DNA of 42,272 nucleotides, taken from the NCBI RefSeq assembly GCF_902498995.1, contig NZ_CABVLY010000042.1:1-42272 (forward strand), read 5' to 3'. This document shows, piece by piece, positions 21,368-29,506 of this stretch; position 1 is the stretch's first letter, and each line of letters opens with the position of its first letter. The position numbers and the translations under genes were made by a program. The notes beneath the pieces are model-generated. The model was given only the letters and a program-made list of their open reading frames with translations, ran no database searches and was not told the origin of the DNA. Origin of the DNA: Burkholderia anthina. Lineage in GTDB: Bacteria > Pseudomonadota > Gammaproteobacteria > Burkholderiales > Burkholderiaceae.

Positions 21368-22558
21368 ATGACTGGTGTGAATCTGCAGGATGAAGCGCGA
21401 CGGGAAAGCGCGCTGTTCGTCGTCGTGATGCTGCTGCTCGGTATTCTCGGGCCGACGGTATTTCTCGGCCTGCCCGCGATCGTCGGGCAGGTCGAACGTC
21501 ATTGGGGCTTCGGCGAAGCGGCGCTCGGGCTGTCGAGCTTCGTCGAGGTGCTCGGCGAATCGACCGGCACGCTGCTCGTCGCGTTCGTGCTCGGCCGCCA
21601 GCCGGTGCGGCTCGTGCTCGCGGGGGCGGTCGCGCTCGCGGCCGGCGCGAACCTCGGCACGCTCGCGACGCACGGGCTCGTCGCGTATTCGGCGCTGCAG
21701 TTCATCGCGGGCGTCGGCTCGGGCGGGCTGAACGGCATCGCGCTGCGCTACCTGTCGTATTCGCGCGCGCCGGAGCGCAATCTCGGGATGATGCTGATGG
21801 GGCAGGTGCTGTGGAGCATGGTGCTGCTCGCCTACATCTTCCCGATGCTGAGCGACACGTGGGGCGCGCATGGCGTGTTCGGCTTCGTCGCGATGGTGCT
21901 CGGCGCGTTCGTGCTCGCGACGCCGCTGTTTCGCCGCGGCGAGACGCTGGCCGCGCCGACGCCGGATGGCGCGAGCGGCGGCATCGACCGCAACGGCGCG
22001 ATGCTGGTGCTGTGTGCGCAGCTCGCGCTGTACGGCGGCGTGGGCGTTGTGTGGACCTTCCTCGAGAAGATCGGCACCGATGCGGGCCTGAGCGGCAAGG
22101 CGGTCTCGCTCGTGCTCGGCATCGCGAACGTCGCGAGCCTCGTGATCTGCGCGGCGATGCCGAAGCTCGGCGCCGGCGCGGGGCTGCGCCGCTGGACGCT
22201 CGTGAACCTCGGCGGCTGCGCGGTCGCGGCCGTGCTGCTCGCGATGCCGGCGTCGGTCGCGACCTTCACGCTCGGCGCGATCGTGTTCATCGGCTGCTGG
22301 ACGGGCGGCGCGCTGCTGATCTACGCGACGATTCCGCAGTACGACCTGATCGGCAAGTCGGCCGCGTTGTCGCCGGGCTGTGTCGCGCTCGGCTACGGCG
22401 TCGGCTCGGTCACGGGCGGCTCGCTGATCGAGCGCGTCGGCACGCAGTCGGCGCTGATCGCGGCGATCGTGCTGTGCGCGGTGGCGTTCCTCTGCTACGT
22501 GCGGCTGCGGCCCGCGGTGTTCGGCATGGAACGCGCACTCGTGGCGACACCCGAGTGA
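21368..22558 (+). CDS. MFS transporter
   Basis: A 396-residue membrane protein with about 12 hydrophobic helices split by a central hydrophilic loop near residues 195-215. It begins RESALFVVVMLLLGILGPTVFLGLPAIVG and carries glycine-rich helices typical of the major facilitator superfamily. The canonical intracellular loop motif between helices 2 and 3 is weak. GAGAG precedes its ATG. It lies 87 bp after the FAD oxidoreductase gene on the same strand, so it probably imports the substrate or exports a product of that enzyme. The subfamily was not recognised. Confidence 0.85.
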   Translation: MTGVNLQDEARRESALFVVVMLLLGILGPTVFLGLPAIVGQVERHWGFGEAALGLSSFVEVLGESTGTLLVAFVLGRQPVRLVLAGAVALAAGANLGTLATHGLVAYSALQFIAGVGSGGLNGIALRYLSYSRAPERNLGMMLMGQVLWSMVLLAYIFPMLSDTWGAHGVFGFVAMVLGAFVLATPLFRRGETLAAPTPDGASGGIDRNGAMLVLCAQLALYGGVGVVWTFLEKIGTDAGLSGKAVSLVLGIANVASLVICAAMPKLGAGAGLRRWTLVNLGGCAVAAVLLAMPASVATFTLGAIVFIGCWTGGALLIYATIPQYDLIGKSAALSPGCVALGYGVGSVTGGSLIERVGTQSALIAAIVLCAVAFLCYVRLRPAVFGMERALVATPE

Positions 22559-22692
22559 CGGACGCGGCGCGCGTCGCTGCCGATGGCGGCGCGCGACCGA
22601 TTCGGTTCATCGGCGAAGGCGGCCGGCGGGGCGCGCGATGCGCGTCGTGCCGTGCCGGCCCGGCAACGCGCGCATGCGCAGCGGCTTGAAGC

Positions 22693-23613
22693 ATGTTCTC
22701 GAATACCACCGATCTCGATCTCCGGCTCATCCGGGTCTTTCTGGCCGTCGTCGACGCACGCGGCATCACGGCCGCCGAGGCGTCGCTCGGCGTGCGGCAG
22801 TCGACCATCAGCACGCAGCTGTCCGCGCTCGAAGCGCGCGTCGGCTTCAAGCTGTGCGATCGCGGCCGCGGCGGCTTTCGCCTGACGTCGAAGGGCGAGC
22901 GCTTCGCGGCGACCGCGCGCACGCTGGTCGCGGCGACGTCCGAGTTCGTCGCGCGCGTGCGCGACATCGACCGCAAGCTGGTCGGCACGCTGTCGATCGG
23001 GCTGATCGGCCAGGCGCCGCTCGTCGAGAATGCGCGCCTCGCCGACGCGATCGGCGCGTTCCGCAAGCGCGACCAGGCCGTCACGTTCGCGATGAAGGTC
23101 GCGTCGCCGCAGGAGCTGGAGGAAAGCCTCGTCAACAACCAGCTCGATCTCGCGATCGGCTATTTCTGGCATCGCGTGCCGGGGCTCGACTACACGCCGC
23201 TGTTTACCGAGGAGCAGGTGATCTACTGCGGGCGCGGGCATCCGCTGTTTCATGCGTCGCGGCCGGTGTCGGCCGACGATCTGCAGGCGCACGACTGGGT
23301 ATGGCGCACCTATCCGGTGCCGGAGGAGCAGTATCCGCTGCCGGAGCGGCGCGTGACCGCGAGCGCGGACAGCATCGAGGCCGCGACGATCCTGATCCTG
23401 TCGGGCGGCCATCTCGGCTATCTGCCCGCGCACTACGCGGAGCCGTTCGAGCAGCGCGGGCTCGTGAAGGCGGTCGGCCGCTCGACGTTCAGCTTCGACG
23501 TGCCGCTGCATCTCGCGATGAAGCGCAGCACGAGCGACAAGCCGATCGTCGATGCGTTCTGCGACGACCTGCTGCGCGCGTTCAACATCAAGTCGGTCGC
23601 GCTGGCCGCATAG
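22693..23613 (+). CDS. LysR family transcriptional regulator
   Basis: A 306-residue LysR-type regulator. Helix-turn-helix: GITAAEASLGVRQSTISTQLSALEARVGFKL then RGGFRLTSKGERF (residues 1-66). The effector domain opens with KLVGTLSIGLIGQAPLVENA and contains a GYFWHRVPGLDYTPLFTEEQVIYC segment. It lies 134 bp after the MFS gene in the same direction and converges on the second LuxR gene, whose stop codon is 27 bp away. It would be a further regulator of the island; its ligand is unknown. The ATG at 22693 gives the standard MFSNTTDLDLRLIRVFLAVV start. Confidence 0.92.
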   Translation: MFSNTTDLDLRLIRVFLAVVDARGITAAEASLGVRQSTISTQLSALEARVGFKLCDRGRGGFRLTSKGERFAATARTLVAATSEFVARVRDIDRKLVGTLSIGLIGQAPLVENARLADAIGAFRKRDQAVTFAMKVASPQELEESLVNNQLDLAIGYFWHRVPGLDYTPLFTEEQVIYCGRGHPLFHASRPVSADDLQAHDWVWRTYPVPEEQYPLPERRVTASADSIEAATILILSGGHLGYLPAHYAEPFEQRGLVKAVGRSTFSFDVPLHLAMKRSTSDKPIVDAFCDDLLRAFNIKSVALAA

Positions 23614-23640
23614 CGCGGGCGGCGTGCGCGCCGCGTCGCG

Positions 23641-24471
23641 TCAGCAGTCCACCATCACCCAGTCGAACAGCTCGCGGCGCGTGCGCACGCCGAGCTTCGC
23701 GAACGCGCGTTTCACGTACGACTCGGCGGTCGACAGCTTCACGTCGAGCTGCTGCGCGGCCTCGGGCACCGAACGTCCGCACAGCAGCAGCTTGCAGATC
23801 TCGCGCTCGCGGCGCGACAACTGCACCTGCTGCCGTTCGAGACGCGCATCGAAACCCGCATACGACACCGCGCTCGCCGACATCGACGTGACCCGCCGTG
23901 CGGCGCACGAGCGCGCATGCAGCTCGAACATCGGGAACAGCAGGTCGACCATCTGCCGGAAGTGGAACAGCTCGTCGGTCGTGAACGCGGCCTGCCCGTC
24001 GGTGCGCGCGAGCCCGAGCGCGTACTGCATGTGCGCGGTGCCGTGCACCAGCACGCATTCCTGCGCGATGCGGGGCTCGTCGAAGATGCGGCGGCGGAAG
24101 TCGCCCTGCGCGAGCCCGTCGATATGACGCTGCACGAGCAGCGTGCCGGCCTTGCCGCGCAGCGGCGCGAACAGCGGATCGACGTGGCAGTAGTCCTGGT
24201 AGTACGCATCCATCACGCGCAGCGTGTCCGACGCATAACGCGTGCTGCCGCTGCCCAGCCACTCGACGACGTGACCGGACGCGCTGCCCGTGTCGGCGCG
24301 CCAGCGTTCGAGATGCACGGCGTCCGCCGCGATGCTGTCGTTCACGAACGCGGTGATCGCGCCGATGAAATCGGGCGTGCCGACCGCGCGCAGCGTCGCG
24401 CCGAGCGAGCCGGGCCGCACGCCGACCAGATAGTGGCCTGGCGCGCCGGGATCGGGATGGAGAAGTCGCAT
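23641..24471 (-). CDS. LuxR-family transcriptional regulator (paralogue 2)
   Basis: A 276-residue relative of the regulator at 18167-19063. The C-terminal helix-turn-helix is LSRREREICKLLLCGRSVPE followed by AAQQLDVKLSTAESYVKRAF and KLGVRTRREL, near-identical in layout to its paralogue. The N-terminal sensing region shares AVGTPDFIGAITAFVNDSI and DPLFAPLRGKAGTLLVQRHI. It is divergent from the amidohydrolase gene at 24701 across 229 bp that contain promoter element copy 2, so it most likely controls that gene. No nearby luxI-type synthase exists, and the N-terminus does not look like an AHL-binding domain. Confidence 0.9.
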   Translation of the reverse strand: MRLLHPDPGAPGHYLVGVRPGSLGATLRAVGTPDFIGAITAFVNDSIAADAVHLERWRADTGSASGHVVEWLGSGSTRYASDTLRVMDAYYQDYCHVDPLFAPLRGKAGTLLVQRHIDGLAQGDFRRRIFDEPRIAQECVLVHGTAHMQYALGLARTDGQAAFTTDELFHFRQMVDLLFPMFELHARSCAARRVTSMSASAVSYAGFDARLERQQVQLSRREREICKLLLCGRSVPEAAQQLDVKLSTAESYVKRAFAKLGVRTRRELFDWVMVDC

Positions 24472-24620
24472 GGTGGGCGGAGTCGAGCGGATGACAGCGC
24501 GACGTTACGCGAAGCCCGCGTGCGCGTCTGCCGGGAATTCACCGGATTTTGCAGCCCGTGTCGCGCGTTGTCCTCACATTGACGACAAGCAACCCGCCGC
24601 GCACCGCCCGATTCCGCGCA

Positions 24621-24668
24621 AGCCCCGGCGCCGGGGGGGCAGACCCGTGCGTATCGTCTGCCTATAGT
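24621..24668 (+). promoter_or_regulatory. shared amine-island promoter element, copy 2 (amidohydrolase)
   Basis: AGCCCC at 24621, then GGGGGGGCAGACC ending at 24645, a 17-bp spacer (24646-24662) and a TATAGT -10 at 24663-24668. CAGACC (24640-24645) occupies the -35 position. The block also forms part of a dyad, GGCAGAC (24638-24644) with GTCTGCC (24656-24662), a shape suited to a dimeric activator. Transcription would begin about 26 nt before the ATG at 24701. Confidence 0.62.
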
Positions 24669-24700
24669 GAAAGCACTTCGAAAACCGGAAAGGACAGGCA

Positions 24701-26425
24701 ATGCAGAACCCATCGACGCACCCGGCCGCGGCGCCGGCGGATTTCGTGCTGACGCACGCGAAGGTCTACACCGTCGATCCGCATCGGCCGTGGGCGCAGG
24801 CCGTCGCGGTGCGCGACGGCCGGATCGTCTATGTCGGCGATACCGCGGGCGTGCACGCGCATGTCGGCGCGGCGACGCAGGTCGTCGATGCGGGCGGGCG
24901 GCTCGTGCTGCCGGGCTTCGTCGAGTCGCACTGGCACTTCGAGACGACCGCGTTCGCGTTCCAGGCGTTCGTCAACTACGAGGATCCGCGGAAGGTGCTC
25001 GGCGCGCTGCGCGCGTACGTCGAGTCGCATCCGGACGAGCCGGCGATCACCGGAATGGGCTGGGTGCAGGCGACGATTCCGCCCGCGCTGCTGCGCAAGG
25101 AAACGCTCGATGCGATCTGCGCGGATCGCCCGGTGTGCCTGCTGTCGACCGACTTCCATTCGATGTGGGTCAACTCGAAGGCGCTGGAGATCGCGGGCAT
25201 CGACGCGTCGACGCCGCCGGTGCAGGAAGGCGCGAGCTGGTTCGAGAAGGACGCGGTGACGGGCGAGCCGACCGGGCTGGTGGTCGACGGCGCCGCGTAT
25301 TCGATCCTGATGCAGCGGATCAGCGCGGCCGGGCTGCTGCCGACCGGCATCGACCTGTACCTGAAGTCGATTCCGCCGTGGCAGAAGAAGCTGTGCGCGG
25401 CGGGCGTGACAACCGTGTTCGATGCGGGCTTCTTCGATGCGAGCGGCGACCAGTCGCTGCTGTACGAGACGCTGCAGACGATGGAGCGCGCGGGCGACCT
25501 GAAGCTGCGCGTGGTCGGCAGCGTCGCGGTGATCGGCGAGATCGACGATCCGGTCGGCACGCTGGTGAAATATCGCGAGCAATACGATTCGCCGCTCGTG
25601 AAGGCGCGCGCGCTGAAGCTGTTCCTCGACGGCACCGAGGCGAACCACACCGCGTATCTGCTGGAGCCGTACGCGGACCGCCCCGACACCTGCGGCGCGC
25701 CGACGATGCCGGCCGACACGTTCAACCGCTACCTCGTCGAAGCCGATCGCGCGAACGCGAACGTGATGGTGCACTGCGTGGGCGACGCGGCCGTGCGGAT
25801 GGCGCTGGAGGGCTTCGAAACGGTCAATCGGGACAACCCGCCGCGCGATCGCCGCCACGTGATCACGCACGCGTTCCTCACGCATCCGGACGACATTCCG
25901 CGCTTCCGCCGCGCGGGCGTGATGGCGAACACGCAGCTGCAATGGGGCGTGGTCGACGCATACACCGAGCAGTTGCGCGACCACTACGGGCATGAACGCT
26001 GGAGCAACATGTACAAGTTCCGCACGTTCGTCGAGGCGGGCGTGACGGTGTCGATCGGGATGGATGGCCTCGCGTGCCAGTGCCGCTGCCAGCACAAGCC
26101 GCTCGAACACATCGAATCGGGCCACACGCGCCAGCTCGCGGGCGAGCCCGATGCGCCGGTGTTCCCGGACATCGCCGAGCGCCTGAGCATTCCGCAGCTG
26201 ATCGCCGCGTACACGATCCACGGCGCGTACCAGCTCGGGATGGAGCACGAGGTCGGCTCGCTGACGCCCGGCAAGCGCGCGGATCTGGTCGTGCTGGAGA
26301 ACGACCTGTTCGAAGTCGGCCAGTACGACATCGGCCGCATCGACGTCGCGCTGACGATGATGGACGGCGGCGTCACGCACGTGGGCGAGGCGTTCGGCGC
26401 GCGCACGGGCATCGGCGTTCGCTGA
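24701..26425 (+). CDS. metal-dependent amidohydrolase (amidohydrolase family 3, YtcJ-like)
   Basis: A 574-residue cytoplasmic TIM-barrel hydrolase of normal length for the YtcJ/exoenzyme-regulatory-protein AepA group. A beta-sandwich N-terminus (DFVLTHAKVYTVDPHRPWAQAVAVRDGRIVYVG in shape) leads to the metal HxH in GFVESHWHFET. Later come VMVHCVGDAAVRMA, VITHAFLTHP and the C-terminal LTPGKRADLVVLENDLFE, which closes the sandwich. A GAAAGGACAG ribosome site precedes the ATG. Such enzymes hydrolyse C-N bonds in amides, ureas or deaminate rings; specificity is not evident. It has its own promoter with island element copy 2 and is divergent from a LuxR gene, which places it in the same regulon as the PotF-like gene downstream. 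Confidence 0.88.
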   Translation: MQNPSTHPAAAPADFVLTHAKVYTVDPHRPWAQAVAVRDGRIVYVGDTAGVHAHVGAATQVVDAGGRLVLPGFVESHWHFETTAFAFQAFVNYEDPRKVLGALRAYVESHPDEPAITGMGWVQATIPPALLRKETLDAICADRPVCLLSTDFHSMWVNSKALEIAGIDASTPPVQEGASWFEKDAVTGEPTGLVVDGAAYSILMQRISAAGLLPTGIDLYLKSIPPWQKKLCAAGVTTVFDAGFFDASGDQSLLYETLQTMERAGDLKLRVVGSVAVIGEIDDPVGTLVKYREQYDSPLVKARALKLFLDGTEANHTAYLLEPYADRPDTCGAPTMPADTFNRYLVEADRANANVMVHCVGDAAVRMALEGFETVNRDNPPRDRRHVITHAFLTHPDDIPRFRRAGVMANTQLQWGVVDAYTEQLRDHYGHERWSNMYKFRTFVEAGVTVSIGMDGLACQCRCQHKPLEHIESGHTRQLAGEPDAPVFPDIAERLSIPQLIAAYTIHGAYQLGMEHEVGSLTPGKRADLVVLENDLFEVGQYDIGRIDVALTMMDGGVTHVGEAFGARTGIGVR

Positions 26426-26511
26426 GCGGGCGAAGCGGCAGCGGCGCGGCGCGGCGAAGCGGTGACGGAATCGCTTTCAAAATGCTTGCGCCGCATGCCG
26501 ATTGTGTAGCG

Positions 26512-26559
26512 TGTCCCCCTGTTGGCAGGGCAGACCGGCCAATTTCCTCTGGCTACATT
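26512..26559 (+). promoter_or_regulatory. shared amine-island promoter element, copy 3 (PotF-like binding protein)
   Basis: TGTCCCCC at 26512-26519, then AGGGCAGACC ending at 26536, a 17-bp spacer and a TACATT -10 at 26554-26559. The distance from TGTCCC to CAGACC (19 bp) equals that in copy 1, and the layout matches all three copies. The leader to the ATG at 26620 is about 54 nt and ends in a GGAGG ribosome site. Confidence 0.6.
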
Positions 26560-26619
26560 TTCCTGACCGAACGAAACACCGTTCGCGATGAACGGCTCAT
26601 GATATCGACGGAGGAAAAC

Positions 26620-27735
26620 ATGGCAGGAGACTGGAACCACACGCTGCGAACGGCCTGCGCGGCGCTCGCGCTCGGCGGGCTCGCGGGGCTCGGGGCGCCG
26701 TCCGCGCACGCGGCGGATGTCGTCAACGTGTACAACTGGGGCAACTCGATCGGCAAGCAGACGGTCGCGAACTTCGAGAAGGCGACCGGCATCAAGGTCG
26801 TCTACCAGGAGTTCGATTCGAACGAGACGCTGCAGGCGAAGCTGCTGTCGGGCACGTCGGGCTACGACGTCGTCGTGCCGTCCGACATCTTCTGGGCGCG
26901 GCAGCTGCAGGCCGGCATCTATCGCAAGATCGACAAGGCCCAGGTGCCGAACTACGGGCTGCTCGACCCTGAAATCATGAAGGTGCTGTCGAAGGACGAT
27001 CCGGGCAACCAGTACGGCATTCCGTGGACGTGGGGCACCGACGGGCTCGGGATGAACGTCGAGAAGGTGAAGGCCGTGCTCGGCAACGACGCGCCGCTCG
27101 ATAGCTGGTCGCTGCTGTTCGATCCGAAGTACGCGAGCAAGCTGAAAAGCTGCGGGGTGTCGGTGCTCGATTCGCCGGTCGACGCGTTCGGGATGGCGTT
27201 CGTCTATCTGAAGAAGGATCCGAACACGACGAACCCGGCCGACTACCAGGCCGCGTACGCGCTGCTGAAGACGGTGCGGCCGTACATCACGCAGTTCAAC
27301 TCGACGAGCTACATCAACGATCTTGCGGGCGGCGACATCTGTTTCGCGCTCGGCTGGTCGGGCGACGTGAACTCCGCGCGCATCGCGGCCGCCGCCGCGA
27401 AGAAGCCGTATCACATCAAGTACGTGATCCCGAGCGAAGGCAGCGCGATGTGGTTCGACATGATGGCGATCCCGAAGGACGCGCCGCATCCGGACGCCGC
27501 GCAGAAGTTCGTCAACTTCGTGCTGTCGGAGAAGGAGAGCGCGAACCTGACCAACGACACGTCGTATCCGTCCGCGGTGCCGTCGTCGAAGCGTCTCGTG
27601 CGTGCGGAAGTGACGAGCGATCCGTCCGTGTTCCCGCCGGCCGACGTGATCCGCAAGCTGAGCCTCAGCAAGCCGGTTCCGCCCGAGCTGATGCGCCTGC
27701 AGAACCGGCTCTGGACCAAGCTGAAGACCGAGTAA
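26620..27735 (+). CDS. polyamine ABC transporter substrate-binding protein (PotF/SpuD-like)
   Basis: A 371-residue periplasmic binding protein. ATG 26620 follows GGAGG at 26610-26614. A signal peptide (residues 1-29, ending SAHAA) is followed by the family hallmark VVNVYNWGNSIGKQTVANFEKATGIKVVYQEFDSNETLQAKLL and SGYDVVVPSDIFWARQLQAG. Later blocks, PWTWGTDGLGMN, CFALGWSGDV and VIPSEGSAMWFDMMAIPKDA, contain the aromatic and acidic residues that hold putrescine or spermidine. No permease or ATPase gene is adjacent, so it must work with a transporter encoded elsewhere, or act in sensing. It is preceded by promoter element copy 3 and followed on the same strand by the DUF3138 and C45 genes. Confidence 0.9.
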   Translation: MAGDWNHTLRTACAALALGGLAGLGAPSAHAADVVNVYNWGNSIGKQTVANFEKATGIKVVYQEFDSNETLQAKLLSGTSGYDVVVPSDIFWARQLQAGIYRKIDKAQVPNYGLLDPEIMKVLSKDDPGNQYGIPWTWGTDGLGMNVEKVKAVLGNDAPLDSWSLLFDPKYASKLKSCGVSVLDSPVDAFGMAFVYLKKDPNTTNPADYQAAYALLKTVRPYITQFNSTSYINDLAGGDICFALGWSGDVNSARIAAAAAKKPYHIKYVIPSEGSAMWFDMMAIPKDAPHPDAAQKFVNFVLSEKESANLTNDTSYPSAVPSSKRLVRAEVTSDPSVFPPADVIRKLSLSKPVPPELMRLQNRLWTKLKTE

Positions 27736-27825
27736 GCCGGCCCCGTTCCCCGCTTTCGTTTGCGCGTGCCCCGCCGCCCCTCGCGGCGGGCGGGGGCGCG
27801 CTCGTCCCGACGATTCCCACACGAC

Positions 27826-29409
27826 ATGAAAATCAAACACATGACGGCGCTGTGCCTGCTCGCGTTCGACGCGGCATCGGCATTCGCACACACGCCGCGC
27901 GACGCGACCGACTCGAGCAAGATGAAGGTACTGCAGGCGCAGGTCACGGCACTACAGCAGCAGGTGAGCGAGCTGCGCGCGAGCATGCTCGCGGCGAAGG
28001 CGCCGGCGACCGCAAGCGCTGCCCCGGCATCGGCCGGCGGCGCGCCGATCGGCACGATCGACACGGCGGCGGCCGCCACCCCGGCAGCGGATGCCGCGCC
28101 CGCGTTCACGAACGACGACCTGCAGCAGATGCGCGAGCAGATCGCGAACGCGTCGCTGAAGGTCGACTCGCTGCAGGAAGCCGCGACGACCGGCCCGCTT
28201 GCGGGCCTGAGCATCACCGGCTACATCGATCCGGTGTACCTGTTCAACCGCGCGCAACGCACGTCCGGGTTCCAGTTCCTGAACCACGATCCGGGCGCGT
28301 ACGACTACTTCAACAGCACGATCGGCGACGTCTACCTCGACATCAAGAAGACCTTCGGCGTCGGCCCGATGGCGCCGTCGGCCGAGATCGTGATCCAGCC
28401 GAACCGCGGCTTCGGCAACGTGTTCAGCAACGCGCACGGCGGCATCGGCAACAACATCGTCACGCAGGCGCAGGTCAACGTGCCGCTCGGCACGACGAAG
28501 ACCTTCGAGGCCGGGATGATGACGAGCCTCGCCGGCTACGAGGTGCAGCCGTCGAACCAGATGCTCACGCTCACGCATGGTTTGCTGTACGACTTCAGCG
28601 AACCGGGCAACCTGGTCGGCATCGGGCTGAAGGGCTCGAACGACGCGATGACGCGCTTCTGGCAGGTGATCGTCGGCAACGAGGTGCTGCGCACGGCCGG
28701 CGCGATCGCGAACGCGGCGAACAACACGACCAAGACCAACTGGACGCCGACCCTCACCGCGCGCTTCGACAACGCGACGTCGACCGCATTCGACTTCGGG
28801 ATTTCCGGCATGCTCGGACGGCAGTCGCTGTTCTCGCCGTGCGCGGATGCGGGCGGCTACGGCTACCAGTGCAACGGATCGTCGCCGACGGGCCTCTACA
28901 AGTACGTGGAAGCCGACATGACCTACACGCACGACAAGACGCAGATCAACGCGCAGGTCGACTACGGCGAACTGCAGAAGGGCGCGTGGAACGGCGGCAC
29001 CGCGCGCTGGTACGGGATGTCGCTGCTCGGCCATACGAAGTGGACGTCGGCGTGGGTCGGCCGGATGGGCGCGACGCTGCGCGTCGACTACCTGAACAAC
29101 ACGGCGAACGGCGGCGGCGGCACGAATATCCAGTACGGGCTCGCGGGCGGCAATCCGTCGGTGAACGGGTCGAGCGGCTTCGGCATCGATCCGTCGTGCT
29201 TCCAGGGCTCGGCGGCGAACGGCACCGAGTGCAAGGGCGCGCAGCGCTATGCGATCACGACCGACCTGCTGTTCTATCCGACGCAGCAGATCACCGTGAA
29301 GGTCGAGTATCGCCACGACGCGGCGAACCATCCGGTGTTCCTGAGGAGCAACGGCACCTACGGGCGCAGCAACGATCTGGCCGGGATGCAGTTCATCTAC
29401 GCGTTCTGA
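27826..29409 (+). CDS. DUF3138 family outer-membrane beta-barrel protein
   Basis: A 527-residue secreted protein. The signal peptide (MKIKHMTALCLLAFDAASAFA) is followed by a short coiled coil, KVLQAQVTALQQQVSELRASM (about 34-54), and an Ala/Pro-rich linker. A long region of alternating beta-strand pattern starts near LSITGYIDPVYLFNRAQ and ends in DLAGMQFIYAF, with the terminal Phe of outer-membrane proteins. A coiled coil plus barrel recalls porins such as OprP/phosphate-type and BP26 relatives, where the coiled coil trimerises the channel. I recognise the family as DUF3138, typical of Burkholderia and relatives. In this setting it is probably the outer-membrane entry channel for the island's substrate. 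It follows the PotF-like gene by 90 bp. Confidence 0.78.
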   Translation: MKIKHMTALCLLAFDAASAFAHTPRDATDSSKMKVLQAQVTALQQQVSELRASMLAAKAPATASAAPASAGGAPIGTIDTAAAATPAADAAPAFTNDDLQQMREQIANASLKVDSLQEAATTGPLAGLSITGYIDPVYLFNRAQRTSGFQFLNHDPGAYDYFNSTIGDVYLDIKKTFGVGPMAPSAEIVIQPNRGFGNVFSNAHGGIGNNIVTQAQVNVPLGTTKTFEAGMMTSLAGYEVQPSNQMLTLTHGLLYDFSEPGNLVGIGLKGSNDAMTRFWQVIVGNEVLRTAGAIANAANNTTKTNWTPTLTARFDNATSTAFDFGISGMLGRQSLFSPCADAGGYGYQCNGSSPTGLYKYVEADMTYTHDKTQINAQVDYGELQKGAWNGGTARWYGMSLLGHTKWTSAWVGRMGATLRVDYLNNTANGGGGTNIQYGLAGGNPSVNGSSGFGIDPSCFQGSAANGTECKGAQRYAITTDLLFYPTQQITVKVEYRHDAANHPVFLRSNGTYGRSNDLAGMQFIYAF

Positions 29410-29506
29410 TCGAGGCCGTCGCCTGCCAGCGCCTGCCGTCGCCGCGCGAGGCAACCCGGTCCGGGCCGGATGCGCTCGGACCCTATTCAATCCAGGAGAA
29501 TTCATC

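Noticed and set aside
26426..26619. Sigma-54 promoter before the PotF-like gene
   Set aside because: TGGCAGGGCAGACCG does not keep the TGGC-N8-TTGC spacing; the sigma-70-type layout shared with two other island promoters fits better.
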